From assembly GCF_021560015.1 (NCBI RefSeq), contig NZ_CP073588.1, positions 1,426,001 through 1,490,000 on the forward strand: 64,000 nucleotides of DNA. The letters are read 5' to 3'. Made by a program: the position numbers and the translations under genes. Shown here in pieces: positions 42,555 to 52,500 of this stretch. Every line of letters begins with the position of its first letter. Positions within the stretch are counted from its first letter, which is position 1. This DNA is from Shewanella vesiculosa. GTDB taxonomy: Bacteria; Pseudomonadota; Gammaproteobacteria; Enterobacterales; Shewanellaceae. The notes under the pieces were generated by a model. That model saw only the letters and a program-made list of their open reading frames with translations, ran no database searches and was not told the origin of the DNA.

Positions 42555-42823
42555 CTATTAACAATCAATAGTGACGACGCGGTAGTTTAACTCTTGTCAA
42601 AAGCCACAAAGAGCTAAAACTAAGGTTAAAAATAAAGACTGAAATTTTACGTTAGCGACTACCATTTTACTAGTCATTATTGGACTTTTTAATGCCAAAT
42701 AGTTGTATTTAACTACAATTTCGACGTCTATGTTGCTAGTGATTGCCTATTGCCTATCATTCTTATTAACTGCAGGGGAATTTTTACATGCCAGCCACAA
42801 ATCATTTGGCATAATTACGTAAT

Positions 42824-42849
42824 AAAAAAGGCGCGTTATGCGCCTTTTT
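42824..42849 (-). terminator. Terminator of the secreted nuclease gene
   Basis: GGCGC (42830-42834) pairs with GCGCC (42840-42844), extended by A/T pairs to a stem of about 10 bp. Read leftward it runs into TTTTTTATT about 50 bases past the nuclease stop. Confidence 0.8.
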
Positions 42850-42897
42850 ACTGAGACTAACTCAAATAGATACTCATCGATAATCAGTCAAATCTTA

Positions 42898-45750
42898 TTA
42901 TCTAAAGCGCATCGTTGCTGAGCCTGTTTCACCGTCATTATCAACCACAGTTAACTCAACGGTATGTTCACGACGGCTGAAACTAAAGGCCACAGGTCCG
43001 CGCGCTTTGCGGCCATTATTAAAGGCCCATTGCTGGCGCTTAATGACACCGTCTTGGTCATAGCTAGTTGAAATAAATAACTGCATAAACCATAAATTTA
43101 CTCGCTGAATTTGCGCAATGGGGGCCATGTTGACAGGCTCGACAATACTTATGCTGCTGACACTCGTCGCAACATCACCTTTGTCATCGGTAACGGTTAA
43201 TTGCACTTGGTAATCGCCTGGTTGCAAATACTGATGCGAAGCCGTCACGCCAGATACCACAGTGCCATCACCAAAGTCCCATTGATGCTGAACAATTTGG
43301 CCGTCACTATCAGTTGAAGTTGACTGAACGTGCAATACACTGCCATTTAATTGTTGCTCAAAGCTGGCCACAGGTAACGCATTTGCTGGAGCAAATTTAA
43401 ACGAGATAATCACAGGATCATGATCGGATGAACGAAATGCATCCGCTTGATACAATTCTTGCAGTTGTGTTGCCGATTTATACTCTTCGTTATAATCCAG
43501 TACTATAGGCTCATCGGCGTTAATGTGCCATTGAGTAATGCCGACTAAGTTACTGACTAATTCATCATTGGCTAAAGCATGATCTAGCTGACCTGACTCA
43601 CCAGAAAACACATAAGAGTAAGGCTTTTGGGCACCGACATAGCTGGTTAATTCATTATAACCATGACTTGCTAGCATGGTTAACGGATCTTCTTTTGCGT
43701 AGGCATTTAAATCGCCTATTACCAGTACTTTGCTATCAGGGTATTGCGCCGCTAACCATTGACCAATAGCATCACTTGCTCGAGTTCGGGTTTGATTACA
43801 ATTACCTTGACCATCTTGTAAGTCAGGATCACCAAGACTATCACAGCTGCTGCCTTTAGATTTTAGATGATTCACGGCAACCACAATATTCTCGTCTGTG
43901 CCATTGACCGTAAATTGCTGAGTGAGCATTGGACGATTTTTACTGTCATCAAACAATTGCACGCCATTATCATCAGCGGGTGAATTTGCTGATGATAAAA
44001 TCCCAGCCTCACCAGATAGCGTCAGTTTATCAGTGCGATAAATCATTCCCACAGTAATTGCATCGGTGCCGATTTTTGCCACGCTAGGCACTACATACGC
44101 ATAAGTTGTTGTGCCTAGTGCCGCATTTAAACCGCTAACAAGATCACTGATGGCCGAGCTAGTGTCATAGCCATCATTCTCAATTTCCATTAAACCAAAT
44201 ACATCGGCATTGATCGTTTGCATGGCATTGATAATTTTTGCGCGTTGACGCTCAAATTCAACGGCTGAATCAGCACCGCGATCAGTTGGAAAACCGTTAC
44301 CGTTACCATCACCATTGAAGTAATTGAGCACGTTAAAACTGGCGACTCTTAAATCGGCATCGGCAACCACTTCTGGTGCCATTTGACGTGGATTACTTTG
44401 GATAACATTTACTAAACTGGTCGGCATAATGCGGAATTGATTAAAGCCATAATGCATTACCCCTTCAAGCCTGGTCACACTATCACCCACTCGTAAGGTA
44501 TTATTAGCCGATAGCCCGGGCGCAGGATACGGGATCACTTCAGGATTTTGGCGAGTTGAACCATCATCTAAAATAATGCTGTCACGGGAATTCGCGGCAG
44601 TAACGGCAACAGCATCAGCACCTGGAGTCGCGACCTGAGTTCCAATAAAGTGGCGGCTACTGCCTAATAACACTTCCCCATAGCGGCCTAAGCTGTATAC
44701 CTCATTGACCACTAAATCCTGGTCAAAATACACACGCATACCTTCAACACGTTCAAGCTGCTGACTGTCATTTATTGGCAAGGTAACCGATGAGACACTT
44801 GGCAACATTTGCTGAGTAGCACAAAGCGCAAATTGGCTAACGCCCGATAACTGAGTCACACCGTTATATTCTGCTACATTTGCGGCTAGTCGAATCCTAT
44901 CGCCCGCATTAACTTGTAACGCCTGAGTGCCGGTATAGACAAATATACCTTCCGAAGTGTCTATATCAGCATCAGCTTCAAGGTCAGCCATTTGCAAGAA
45001 CACGCCTTTTAAACCCGCTTGCTGATCGCTGGTGACAATAGCTTCAACAACCACTGTACTCCCTATCAATGCGCTGGCTTGAGCATTACCTTGTATTTCA
45101 TGAATTGCGACAGCTGATTGACCACAGACAAACTCAACAGGGTCAACTGGATCAACAGGATCAACAGGATCAACTGGATCCGTTGAACCATTGGCTGAAA
45201 ATCGACCTAAGTCACTAATGTCATCTTGCGCAAAACCTTGCCAGCCCACAAATGTTACGGCATCGTCAATCACTTGATCTGCAGTTAAATTATTTATATC
45301 ACGGCGCAACGTATTGTTTTGGGTAGAGATATCGCCACTGCCCCATTCTGTACCGGGATCGACGCCTACTTGGCCTAAAGAATCGATAACATTGTCGCTA
45401 TGAGTCAGCACAATGGCATCATCACCATTAAAAAAACTACCATTAGAAGTCAACTGGGCCAATGCTAAAATATCTGCTGAAGCATCATTATCAGTAATCA
45501 CAAAAGTAGAGTTAGCCGCAATGTTGCCTGAAAGATTAATCTTGGTTGACGCAGAAGTATTACCATTAAAATAAAATGATAATACATAATCACTTAAATC
45601 AATATTGGTGCCTGTTGGGTTATATAACTCGATAGCTTTATTATTACTACTACCTTCCACATATTCTGAAATAAGTAAATCTTGTGCGCTGACTTGAAAA
45701 GCCATTAATGTTGATATTGATGCCGCAAGCAAGGTTTTATTGCTTAACAT
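42898..45750 (-). CDS. Secreted multidomain endonuclease (ExeM-like)
   Basis: A 950-residue extracellular nuclease. After a signal peptide (ending VSAQDLL) comes a lamin-tail-like domain (ISEYVEGSSNNKAIELYNP), then a (DPV)5 linker, an OB-like domain, and an endonuclease/exonuclease/phosphatase domain with catalytic motifs FGLMEIENDGYD, NHLKSKGSSCD, VIGDLNAYAKEDP and SSDHDPVI. Finally a PKD domain (WDFGDGTVVSG, YQVQLTVTDDKGD) and a second PKD-like module close the protein. No GlyGly-CTERM sorting tail is present (it ends SATMRFR), unlike ExeM itself. Likely used to degrade extracellular DNA for nutrients or biofilm turnover. Confidence 0.9.
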   Translation of the reverse strand: MLSNKTLLAASISTLMAFQVSAQDLLISEYVEGSSNNKAIELYNPTGTNIDLSDYVLSFYFNGNTSASTKINLSGNIAANSTFVITDNDASADILALAQLTSNGSFFNGDDAIVLTHSDNVIDSLGQVGVDPGTEWGSGDISTQNNTLRRDINNLTADQVIDDAVTFVGWQGFAQDDISDLGRFSANGSTDPVDPVDPVDPVDPVEFVCGQSAVAIHEIQGNAQASALIGSTVVVEAIVTSDQQAGLKGVFLQMADLEADADIDTSEGIFVYTGTQALQVNAGDRIRLAANVAEYNGVTQLSGVSQFALCATQQMLPSVSSVTLPINDSQQLERVEGMRVYFDQDLVVNEVYSLGRYGEVLLGSSRHFIGTQVATPGADAVAVTAANSRDSIILDDGSTRQNPEVIPYPAPGLSANNTLRVGDSVTRLEGVMHYGFNQFRIMPTSLVNVIQSNPRQMAPEVVADADLRVASFNVLNYFNGDGNGNGFPTDRGADSAVEFERQRAKIINAMQTINADVFGLMEIENDGYDTSSAISDLVSGLNAALGTTTYAYVVPSVAKIGTDAITVGMIYRTDKLTLSGEAGILSSANSPADDNGVQLFDDSKNRPMLTQQFTVNGTDENIVVAVNHLKSKGSSCDSLGDPDLQDGQGNCNQTRTRASDAIGQWLAAQYPDSKVLVIGDLNAYAKEDPLTMLASHGYNELTSYVGAQKPYSYVFSGESGQLDHALANDELVSNLVGITQWHINADEPIVLDYNEEYKSATQLQELYQADAFRSSDHDPVIISFKFAPANALPVASFEQQLNGSVLHVQSTSTDSDGQIVQHQWDFGDGTVVSGVTASHQYLQPGDYQVQLTVTDDKGDVATSVSSISIVEPVNMAPIAQIQRVNLWFMQLFISTSYDQDGVIKRQQWAFNNGRKARGPVAFSFSRREHTVELTVVDNDGETGSATMRFR
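45138..45182 (-). repeat. Nine-base tandem repeat encoding (DPV)5
   Basis: About five copies of a 9-base unit (GATCCWGTT on the minus strand) encode five consecutive Asp-Pro-Val triplets linking two domains of the secreted nuclease. Such a run can change copy number by slippage without breaking the frame. Confidence 0.85.
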
Positions 45751-45899
45751 AATAGACCCTTATTATTATCCATAATTTTAGTTAACTGATTTATATCGTA
45801 AACATATTTTTATCGATTTATAGCGTAAATCGGCTGTTACTATATCGGTAACCGATGACAGTTAGGTTGCAGGTATGTTGCAGGATCAGATAAAAGCAA

Positions 45900-45930
45900 T
45901 AAAAAAATACCGCTCATAATGAGCGGTATT
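45900..45930 (-). terminator. Terminator of the retropepsin-like gene
   Basis: A stem ATACCGCTCA / TGAGCGGTAT with a three-base loop, followed leftward by a seven-T run, about 30 bases after the stop. Confidence 0.88.
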
Positions 45931-45956
45931 AATAAGATGAATTGGTTTAACTGTGA

Positions 45957-46841
45957 TTAATGTTTTTTGGACACATCGACCATATAATGACCTTGCAGCC
46001 AATTGCGGCCAATTAATAATTTGTAACCCATTTTGCTACGGTCTTTAAGGTTAACGTCAACAACATATTCATGACGAGGTTCACCAACATTTAACCTCAC
46101 CATGTATCGTCTTTCTGTACCTTGTGCATTACGAATTAATGAGGTGCCACGAATTTTGGTGCGAACCTCAGCTTGCTGACCTTTTTCGTTAGCTGTGGTG
46201 AATGTGATCATTTTACCTATGTTATTTTCGATATTAACTGTGTCTTCTTTATCGACGCGAATATTCACCGCGTGTAATGAATTTTCAACAGCCCCCGTAT
46301 CAATGCGGGTATTATACAACAAGCCAGTTTGCTTAATACTCAACTCAGCTAGAGGCCCAATCATTTTTTTATCTGAAACATCCACGATATAATCATGCTT
46401 TAAAAAATTACGCCCTATAAGTAATTTATGATTCATATGGCTACGATCACGTAAATTAACATGAATATTATGAAACTCATTGGCAAAGCCAACGTCGAGT
46501 TTCACCATATAACGTGTTTCAATCCCTTGAGAATTTTTGACTCTAGATGTGCTGACTATTTCAGCTTGAATACGTTTTTTCTCACCACGCTCATTTTGTG
46601 TAGTAAATTCAACAATTTTACCGACATCGTTTTTCATTTTCTTAGATGCACCGCCAATAATATCTATATCGACTGCGTGTAATGAGGTATTGGCAGCACC
46701 GGTATCAATGCGGGCACGATAATGAAGTCCAGACTTAGCAACAGTCATGGTTTCAACTTGTCTTAAAACGGTTTTATCACTTGCAAATACGGATATAGAA
46801 AGGAAACACAATACAGCGGCAATCACAATTCTTTTAAACAT
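45957..46841 (-). CDS. Exported protein with two retropepsin-like (RimK-associated Zn_protease-type) domains
   Basis: A 294-residue protein from the ATG at 46841 (MFKRIVIAAVLCFLSISVFA, signal peptide). It contains two tandem copies of one domain. Copy 1 has RARIDTGAANTSLHAVDI and ends KLLIGRNFLKHDYIVDVS; copy 2 has NTRIDTGAVENSLHAVNI and ends KLLIGRNWLQGHYMVDVS. Each has one DTGA motif, the aspartic-protease signature, so the two copies could form an internal pseudodimer. The family (PF05618-type) is often named ATP-dependent zinc protease without good support. Substrate unknown. Confidence 0.85.
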   Translation of the reverse strand: MFKRIVIAAVLCFLSISVFASDKTVLRQVETMTVAKSGLHYRARIDTGAANTSLHAVDIDIIGGASKKMKNDVGKIVEFTTQNERGEKKRIQAEIVSTSRVKNSQGIETRYMVKLDVGFANEFHNIHVNLRDRSHMNHKLLIGRNFLKHDYIVDVSDKKMIGPLAELSIKQTGLLYNTRIDTGAVENSLHAVNIRVDKEDTVNIENNIGKMITFTTANEKGQQAEVRTKIRGTSLIRNAQGTERRYMVRLNVGEPRHEYVVDVNLKDRSKMGYKLLIGRNWLQGHYMVDVSKKH

Positions 46842-46893
46842 GATCAATTCCAAAAATCCACAAATCGCTTTAATAGCGGGCGTTTAGCTGCGT

Positions 46894-47244
46894 TTAACGC
46901 AACAAATGATCAACTTCTTGATCAAATAAATTTTTAATTAAACCAGAAAACTCAGTAATAAAAATACTCTGTTCAGGGGTGGCTAAATGATTAGCGACAG
47001 AGGCTAAAATCTCTTCTAAATCGTATACAATTGCGTCAATTTCACGGATCACCATATTGCGCTCAGCAAACGATAGTTGTGGGTTCTGGCCGCAAACCAT
47101 AATAATCTGAGCAGATAACTGCTCTTCAAACAATTCCATGACAGTTTCAGTTGCCGCTACATTATTCTCAGATGACTCAAACAGCCCTAAATGTTCAGTT
47201 AAATACTGAATTAAATGTATGTACCCTTCTTTGTCAGTAACCAT
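46894..47244 (-). CDS. DUF3802 family protein
   Basis: A 116-residue acidic soluble protein: MVTDKEGYIHLIQYLTEHLG, then ETVMELFEEQLSAQIIMVCG and FAERNMVIREIDAIVYDLEE. I recognise it as a DUF3802 protein, a family confined mainly to Shewanella, Vibrio and relatives; function unknown. It stands between the YceI-family gene and the retropepsin-like gene, all on the minus strand. Confidence 0.75.
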   Translation of the reverse strand: MVTDKEGYIHLIQYLTEHLGLFESSENNVAATETVMELFEEQLSAQIIMVCGQNPQLSFAERNMVIREIDAIVYDLEEILASVANHLATPEQSIFITEFSGLIKNLFDQEVDHLLR

Positions 47245-47326
47245 TTTATCCTACCTTTCTTGAAACGACTTAACCGAAAATGGCTTTCAATCGTGATGAT
47301 CGAATGCCATTTTCAATCACCGATAA

Positions 47327-47905
47327 CTATTGCGCTAAGGTTAGCACAAATGACACAGGCACTGCTAAGCTGATGCTCGGTAAACCGGCCAATTCTTTGA
47401 GTTTTTCGACACCTGCCACAAGACCGAATTCATTTGCTTGTACAATCACAGGCGCTAAACTTGAAACCACCATTTTCTTATCAGATAATTTTGCCACTAA
47501 CACATCAAAGCTCTTCTGTTGTTTCTGACCATGTAACATAATGGTCGCTTCAACTTGGGTCGTTAATGTGTCACCGACTTTTAATCCGGCAAGCAATTTA
47601 GGATTGACCACCGCATCTATCGTTAATGTTGGAAACTGCGCGACTTCAAATAACACTGACTGCAAACGCTGATCACGAATTTCAACTCCAGTATCAACAC
47701 TGGTTAAATCAATCGATAAAGAAAATGCACCCGCATCCGTTAATGAACCAGCAACGTGTTTAAAATGATTCACTTCAGCAATATCAGTTTTCTTAATCGA
47801 AATAAAGCTTACTCGAGAATGATCTTGATTGACTTGCCAGTCACTTGCCATCACAGATGTGCTGAGCAAGCTAGCGGCTAATAATGGTAACCATTTTTTC
47901 ATCAT
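47327..47905 (-). CDS. YceI-family periplasmic protein
   Basis: A 192-residue protein with a signal peptide (KKWLPLLAASLLSTSVMAS) and a YceI lipocalin-like domain (WQVNQDHSRVSFISIKK, SLSIDLTSVDTGVEIRDQRL, FPTLTIDA). The family binds polyisoprenoid or amide lipids in a central cavity; some members are induced by high pH. The physiological ligand here is unknown. Confidence 0.9.
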   Translation of the reverse strand: MMKKWLPLLAASLLSTSVMASDWQVNQDHSRVSFISIKKTDIAEVNHFKHVAGSLTDAGAFSLSIDLTSVDTGVEIRDQRLQSVLFEVAQFPTLTIDAVVNPKLLAGLKVGDTLTTQVEATIMLHGQKQQKSFDVLVAKLSDKKMVVSSLAPVIVQANEFGLVAGVEKLKELAGLPSISLAVPVSFVLTLAQ

Positions 47906-47952
47906 AAAGTCCTTAGTATAGAAAGTCAGATTAAGTATAGAGTAATATTTGC

Positions 47953-48450
47953 TTATATTTTGCTGGGGATCAATTTAGCCAGCCATTTGTCTAATGCTTG
48001 TGCAAACGCATGCTTATCCGTTTGTGAAAAACTATTCGGGCCACCAGTATGAATACCACTGCTGCGCATTTCTTCCATAAAGTCACGCATAGTCAGGATC
48101 TGTTTGATATTTTCCACGGTATAAACCGTTCCTCTGGGATTTAATACAAGCGCACCTTTATCAACCGCATCCGATGCAAGGGGAATATCAGCAGTAACCA
48201 CCAAATCCCCTTGTGCCACTTGTTCGACAATGTAGTTGTCGGCCTCATCAAAACCTGAGCTCACTCGGATCATGCTAATTAAAGGTGATATTGGTACTTT
48301 AATCATCTGATTAGCAACCAGCACAAGTTGAATCGATTTCCGCTCAGATGCCCGAAATAACATCTCTTTAACCGGATTAGGGCAAGCATCAGCATCAACC
48401 CAGATTTTATTCGTTATCACAGCTAAAAGCTCCTGTTCATTAACACTCAT
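47953..48450 (-). CDS. yaiI: UPF0178 protein YaiI
   Basis: A 165-residue PIN-like protein of the YaiI/YqxD family. Conserved acidic residues lie in [40 protein letters not shown] and the C-terminal [20 protein letters not shown]. The role is unproven; a nuclease is suspected from the fold. Its ATG overlaps the pdxH stop by one base, so translation is coupled. Confidence 0.93.
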   Translation of the reverse strand: MSVNEQELLAVITNKIWVDADACPNPVKEMLFRASERKSIQLVLVANQMIKVPISPLISMIRVSSGFDEADNYIVEQVAQGDLVVTADIPLASDAVDKGALVLNPRGTVYTVENIKQILTMRDFMEEMRSSGIHTGGPNSFSQTDKHAFAQALDKWLAKLIPSKI

Positions 48451-49088
48451 TAAGGTGCCAAACGATCAATATTCCAATCAGCATCGGTTTTGGTGTAAAT
48501 AAATCGGTCGTGTAATCTGTGTTCACCACCTTGCCAAAACTCAACGCTGGCAGGACGAACTAAATATCCGCCCCAAAACTTCGGCAGAGGGACTTCACCT
48601 TGGGCAAACTTTGCTTTCATTTCTGCAAATTTTCCTTCAAGGGCCTGTCGCGCACTAATTTTGCTTGATTGCTTAGATACCCAAGCAGCAATTTGGCTGT
48701 CTTTGGGTCTAGACATAAAGTATTTTGCCACATCTAACATCGATAATGGCTCCGCTTGACCTAATACCGCGACTTGGCGATCAAGTGGATGCCATGGAAA
48801 CAATAAACTGATTTTGCTATTAACGGCTATTTGTTTAGCTTTGCGGCTTTCTAAATTAGTAAAAAAAACAAAACCGTTGTCATCAAATTTCTTCAGTAAC
48901 ACAATACGTTGAAATGGCTGACCATCTTCATCAACCGTAGCAACGCACATAGCAGTTGGATCGGAAAGCTGAGCATCTTTAGCTTGCTGCATCCATTGTT
49001 CAAACAGATCCATTGGGTTAGCAGGTAAATTAGCCCTTCTTAATCCACCTTGGGTATATTCACGGCGAATATCACTTAAATCACTCAT
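48450..49088 (-). CDS. pdxH: Pyridoxamine 5'-phosphate oxidase
   Basis: An FMN enzyme that makes pyridoxal 5'-phosphate from PNP or PMP. The 212-residue protein shows [11 protein letters not shown] at the N-terminus, [21 protein letters not shown], the FMN-binding SRKAKQIA and WHPLDRQV, and the C-terminal [16 protein letters not shown] with substrate-binding residues. It is coupled to yaiI by a one-base overlap. Confidence 0.97.
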   Translation of the reverse strand: MSDLSDIRREYTQGGLRRANLPANPMDLFEQWMQQAKDAQLSDPTAMCVATVDEDGQPFQRIVLLKKFDDNGFVFFTNLESRKAKQIAVNSKISLLFPWHPLDRQVAVLGQAEPLSMLDVAKYFMSRPKDSQIAAWVSKQSSKISARQALEGKFAEMKAKFAQGEVPLPKFWGGYLVRPASVEFWQGGEHRLHDRFIYTKTDADWNIDRLAP

Positions 49089-49142
49089 ACTGGCTCCTCA
49101 TTAAAGCTTGCAAGTTGTATTCTACGCTGAGCTAACACAAAA

Positions 49143-49166
49143 AAGCCAACGTCAACACGTTGGCTT
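49143..49166 (-). terminator. Terminator-like hairpin upstream of pdxH
   Basis: AAGCCAACGT (49143-49152) pairs with ACGTTGGCTT (49157-49166); read leftward it leads into TTTTTT. It seems to serve a minus-strand transcript ending near 49190. Confidence 0.75.
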
Positions 49167-49562
49167 AGGTGTTTAATAGTAAAGTTAAAATTACTTTTTA
49201 ATTAAGCCTTTACCTTGGGTCAAAATATACAGTATTTCAAGGTCCAATGTTGCACCTGCAAGCACGGTAATTTCAGCAGAATTTATGATGCTGCGACTGC
49301 AACAACATCTATCGCAACAAGACTCATACCACGTAAACCGCGCAAATTGCCGTTGATTTATCACAGGTTAAGCCACAACACTCTGAGGTACCCGTAGCGG
49401 ATGAAAAACAAAATCTAAGTAATCACAATGACAGTGTTAGACTCAATGGGTTTAAAATTAAGCGTTTGGCGTAAATAGCTAAATACTTTTGAATAAAGCC
49501 AATAATCAGCTTTGTCGGTGAAAGGCGTCATAGGCTATCCAAAACATAGCTAGCACCGATAA
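49167..49562. other. Non-coding or decayed stretch between pdxH and speD
   Basis: No intact gene. On the minus strand a protein-like end (INSAEITVLAGATLDLEI then a stop at 49191) sits one frame from a second protein-like piece (NGNLRGLRGMSLVAIDVV, near 49340-49285). It is followed by the hairpin at 49143-49166. On the plus strand a 40-codon open stretch (VDLSQVKPQHSEVPVADEK) ends near 49471. This is probably a small decayed or frameshifted gene; its strand and family are not settled. Confidence 0.35.
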
Positions 49563-50492
49563 TTACAATAAAATAGGCTTCAGCACTTCTAAGCAATCTT
49601 GCTGATAGTGGCTAAAATGTATGTTGTAACCTTGCTCGAGAGTCATCGCACAATGGCTTAAACACACATAATTTAACATTGGCTTATTGGCAATATGACT
49701 ATTAAAGCCAATAATGTCGCAGCTGTTAGGCTGTAATAATACGATAAGCTCAGCAAAAATATCGACCTGATTTGAGCTGATATCGATGTTGGTTTCAACA
49801 CTCACATAAGAGCTATTTTCCTGCGGCGTAATGTGTATAGTAAAATATTCAGCACCTCGAATACCATTAATTGAATACCCTAAAGGACTGAATAAATATT
49901 GATCAACACTAAAACCGCTGAATAATTGTTCCAATTGTAACAGCTGACTAATTTGTTCTGTTGATTGATGCTCGCCACGTAAATAGTCTGCTACGGTACC
50001 AGAAATATGATACATCAGTAATTCATTGGTGGTATCAAGTGCACTGGCTTGATAATGCTTATCTGTGGTAAAAATATAATGGTGATGGCTATCTAAATGA
50101 CCCATTCGATAGGCCTGCCCACCAATAAAATCTCTTAACCTAAGCACATCATCGCCAAAAGAGCTGGCTTGTAAATGAGCATAATATTCATTTTTACGCT
50201 GATAACACACATAGGAAATCGCTTGTTCGCCTATATGCTCAATGAAGTAACAGGCTGATTCAACTAACGTACTAGCCCCGCATGTGAGCACAACGATACG
50301 ATCATCCCAAACAAATAAGCTTGATTCACTCAATAAATAAGCATCACAAAAATCATTGCTTATGCTAGATAAAATGTCTGCATTTGAGGCAGCAACAAGC
50401 CCCTGCCAAAACGTTCGATCTAAAGACCGTAATTTAGGCGCGGCTGCATCAACAATAATCTCTAACTTTTTCTCTGAACCTTCAAAAAACAT
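49563..50492 (-). CDS. speD: S-adenosylmethionine decarboxylase, eukaryote-type (class 2)
   Basis: Makes decarboxylated SAM for spermidine synthesis. The 309-residue protein matches the eukaryotic class rather than E. coli SpeD. FFEGSEKKLEI resembles the FEGxEK start with the catalytic Glu residues; YLLSESSLFVWDD contains the ES cleavage site that yields the pyruvoyl cofactor; VLTCGAST carries the catalytic Cys; and a later SxxxYxxxH-like segment (GHLDSHHHYIFTT) follows. It lies directly after speA on the same strand, but a terminator-like hairpin sits about 12 bases before its ATG, which suggests controlled expression. Confidence 0.93.
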   Translation of the reverse strand: MFFEGSEKKLEIIVDAAAPKLRSLDRTFWQGLVAASNADILSSISNDFCDAYLLSESSLFVWDDRIVVLTCGASTLVESACYFIEHIGEQAISYVCYQRKNEYYAHLQASSFGDDVLRLRDFIGGQAYRMGHLDSHHHYIFTTDKHYQASALDTTNELLMYHISGTVADYLRGEHQSTEQISQLLQLEQLFSGFSVDQYLFSPLGYSINGIRGAEYFTIHITPQENSSYVSVETNIDISSNQVDIFAELIVLLQPNSCDIIGFNSHIANKPMLNYVCLSHCAMTLEQGYNIHFSHYQQDCLEVLKPILL

Positions 50493-50503
50493 CTTAGCAA
50501 CTT

Positions 50504-50537
50504 AAAAGCCTAGCCACCTGAGGGTGCTAGGCTTTTT
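50504..50537 (-). terminator. Hairpin between speA and speD
   Basis: AAAAGCCTAGC (50504-50514) pairs with GCTAGGCTTTT (50526-50536), loop 11 bases. Read leftward it ends in TTTTAAG and abuts the speD start. It may terminate speA or attenuate speD. Confidence 0.75.
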
Positions 50538-50565
50538 GGATAACAAGTTAACCTAATAGAAGAGA

Positions 50566-52476
50566 TTAAAAATCTTCTAAGTAAGTGTAGCCTTTAAGAC
50601 CTAACTGCAATTCTTCTAGAATACTAGCTCGCTCATCTTCAACAATATGCTGATTCACAAGCTCTTCATAGGTGCGCATAAAGTCAACAGCATCTAGATT
50701 CACATAGCGTAATACATCTGCTACCGTGTCGCCTTGTAAAACAGACTCAATCTGGCTTAATCCACGCTCATCGATACGCACTACTGCTGAGTTAGTATCA
50801 CCAAATAAGTTATGCATATCGCCCAAGATTTCTTGGTACGCACCCACCATGAAGAAACCAATCAAATACGGGCTGTCAGCACTCCACGCAGGTACAGGTA
50901 AGGTCGTTTCAATACCTTGACCATCAACATATTGATCCACAATACCGTCTGAGTCACAGGTAATATCTAACATAACCGCACGGCGCTCTGGTGCTTTATC
51001 TAATCCCGATAAAGGCAACACAGGGAACACTTGATCAATACCCCATGCATCAGGTAATGACTGGAATAATGAGAAGTTAACGAAAAACTTATCGGCTAAT
51101 TTTTCATTTAATTCATCAATCACTGGACGATGATAACGGTTATTGTTACTTAATAATCCCTTCACTTCATGGCAAACACGTAAATTAGCTTGTTCTGCCC
51201 AAGCTCGGTCAGCCAAACTTAATTGACCCACAGCAAACAATGAGTGTGCTTCAGAAATATCACTTTGGCTATCATGATAAATTTCAATAATCGCACGTTG
51301 ATCATAACGACCGCTGATTTCTAACCAAGATTGCCACATATTGTGGAGCAATTGCGGTGCATCTTCACTTGGTTCCTGAATATTTTCAGGAAGATAGGCT
51401 TCAGTACCTATAACATCCGTAATCAACACTGCATGATGCGCCGTTAAATGGCGACCTGATTCAGAAATAATACGCGGCATTGGTTGCTCGTATTCATTAC
51501 ATAAATCGGTTAATACATTGACGATATTGTTTGCATACTCATTTAAACCATAATTCATTGAGTTGTTGCTTTGGCTACGAGTACCATCGTAGTCAACCGC
51601 TAACCCGCCGCCGACATCGAAACAATCAATACTGGCACCCAGTTGGCGTAATTCACAATAAAAACGACCAGCTTCACTTACGCCTTGGCGAATGTCACGG
51701 ATGTTGGCAATTTGCGACCCTAAATGGAAATGTAATAACTGTAGAGAATTAAGCATATTAGCACTTTTCAATTCAGCTATAACTTTCAACACCTGCGCTG
51801 CAGATAAACCAAATTTGGACTTTTCGCCACCGCTGGCTTGCCATTTGCCTTTACCTTGGAAAGCCAAACGTACACGTAAACCTAAACGAGGTGTAATACC
51901 GAGCTTTTCAGCTTCAATTAATACCATTTTAAGTTCTGACATTTTTTCCAGAACGATATACACCTTATGGCCAAGCTTTTCGCCGATAAGCGCTAAACGA
52001 ATATATTCTTTATCTTTATAACCATTACATACAATCACTGAACTGGCTTTTTGTGCCATAGCCAATACAGCCATTAATTCAGGCTTACTACCAGCTTCAA
52101 GCCCTAATTGAGGGACTTCTTTCGATTTTTGGCTAGCTAAAATTTCTTCAACTACCGTTTTCTGTTGGTTTACTTTAATTGGGTAAACTAACAAGTAATC
52201 ATTTTGATAATCGTACTTCTTAATTGCATCATTAAATGCTTCGCATAAACTTTCCACTCTGTGGTGCAAAATCTGCGGGAAACGGACTAAAACCGGTAAC
52301 GAAACGCCTGCTTCAACCATACTTTTAGCTAATTCATTTAAGCCAACTTTATGATCAGGATTTTGTGGGTTAGGTGACACTGTCACTTCGCCATCTTCAC
52401 GAATACCATAAAAACCTTGGCTCCAGTGAGTCACGTTATAACCCGAGCGAGCATCTTCGATAGACCAATCAGACAT
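50566..52476 (-). CDS. speA: Biosynthetic arginine decarboxylase
   Basis: A PLP enzyme making agmatine, the first step from arginine to putrescine. A start at 52476 ([18 protein letters not shown]) gives 636 residues, the normal length; the frame from 52500 adds 8 residues. Motifs: PLP Lys in [19 protein letters not shown] (two halves), the HFHLGSQI segment, [13 protein letters not shown], and the late CDSDGIVDQ cysteine motif. With speD it provides a spermidine-type polyamine route. Confidence 0.97.
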   Translation of the reverse strand: MSDWSIEDARSGYNVTHWSQGFYGIREDGEVTVSPNPQNPDHKVGLNELAKSMVEAGVSLPVLVRFPQILHHRVESLCEAFNDAIKKYDYQNDYLLVYPIKVNQQKTVVEEILASQKSKEVPQLGLEAGSKPELMAVLAMAQKASSVIVCNGYKDKEYIRLALIGEKLGHKVYIVLEKMSELKMVLIEAEKLGITPRLGLRVRLAFQGKGKWQASGGEKSKFGLSAAQVLKVIAELKSANMLNSLQLLHFHLGSQIANIRDIRQGVSEAGRFYCELRQLGASIDCFDVGGGLAVDYDGTRSQSNNSMNYGLNEYANNIVNVLTDLCNEYEQPMPRIISESGRHLTAHHAVLITDVIGTEAYLPENIQEPSEDAPQLLHNMWQSWLEISGRYDQRAIIEIYHDSQSDISEAHSLFAVGQLSLADRAWAEQANLRVCHEVKGLLSNNNRYHRPVIDELNEKLADKFFVNFSLFQSLPDAWGIDQVFPVLPLSGLDKAPERRAVMLDITCDSDGIVDQYVDGQGIETTLPVPAWSADSPYLIGFFMVGAYQEILGDMHNLFGDTNSAVVRIDERGLSQIESVLQGDTVADVLRYVNLDAVDFMRTYEELVNQHIVEDERASILEELQLGLKGYTYLEDF

Positions 52477-52500
52477 AATTATTTTCCGTATTTGTATCAA

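Noticed and set aside
42597..42677. A 26-codon frame upstream of pheS as a pheM-like leader
   Set aside because: Only three scattered Phe codons, no Phe run and no terminator between it and pheS.
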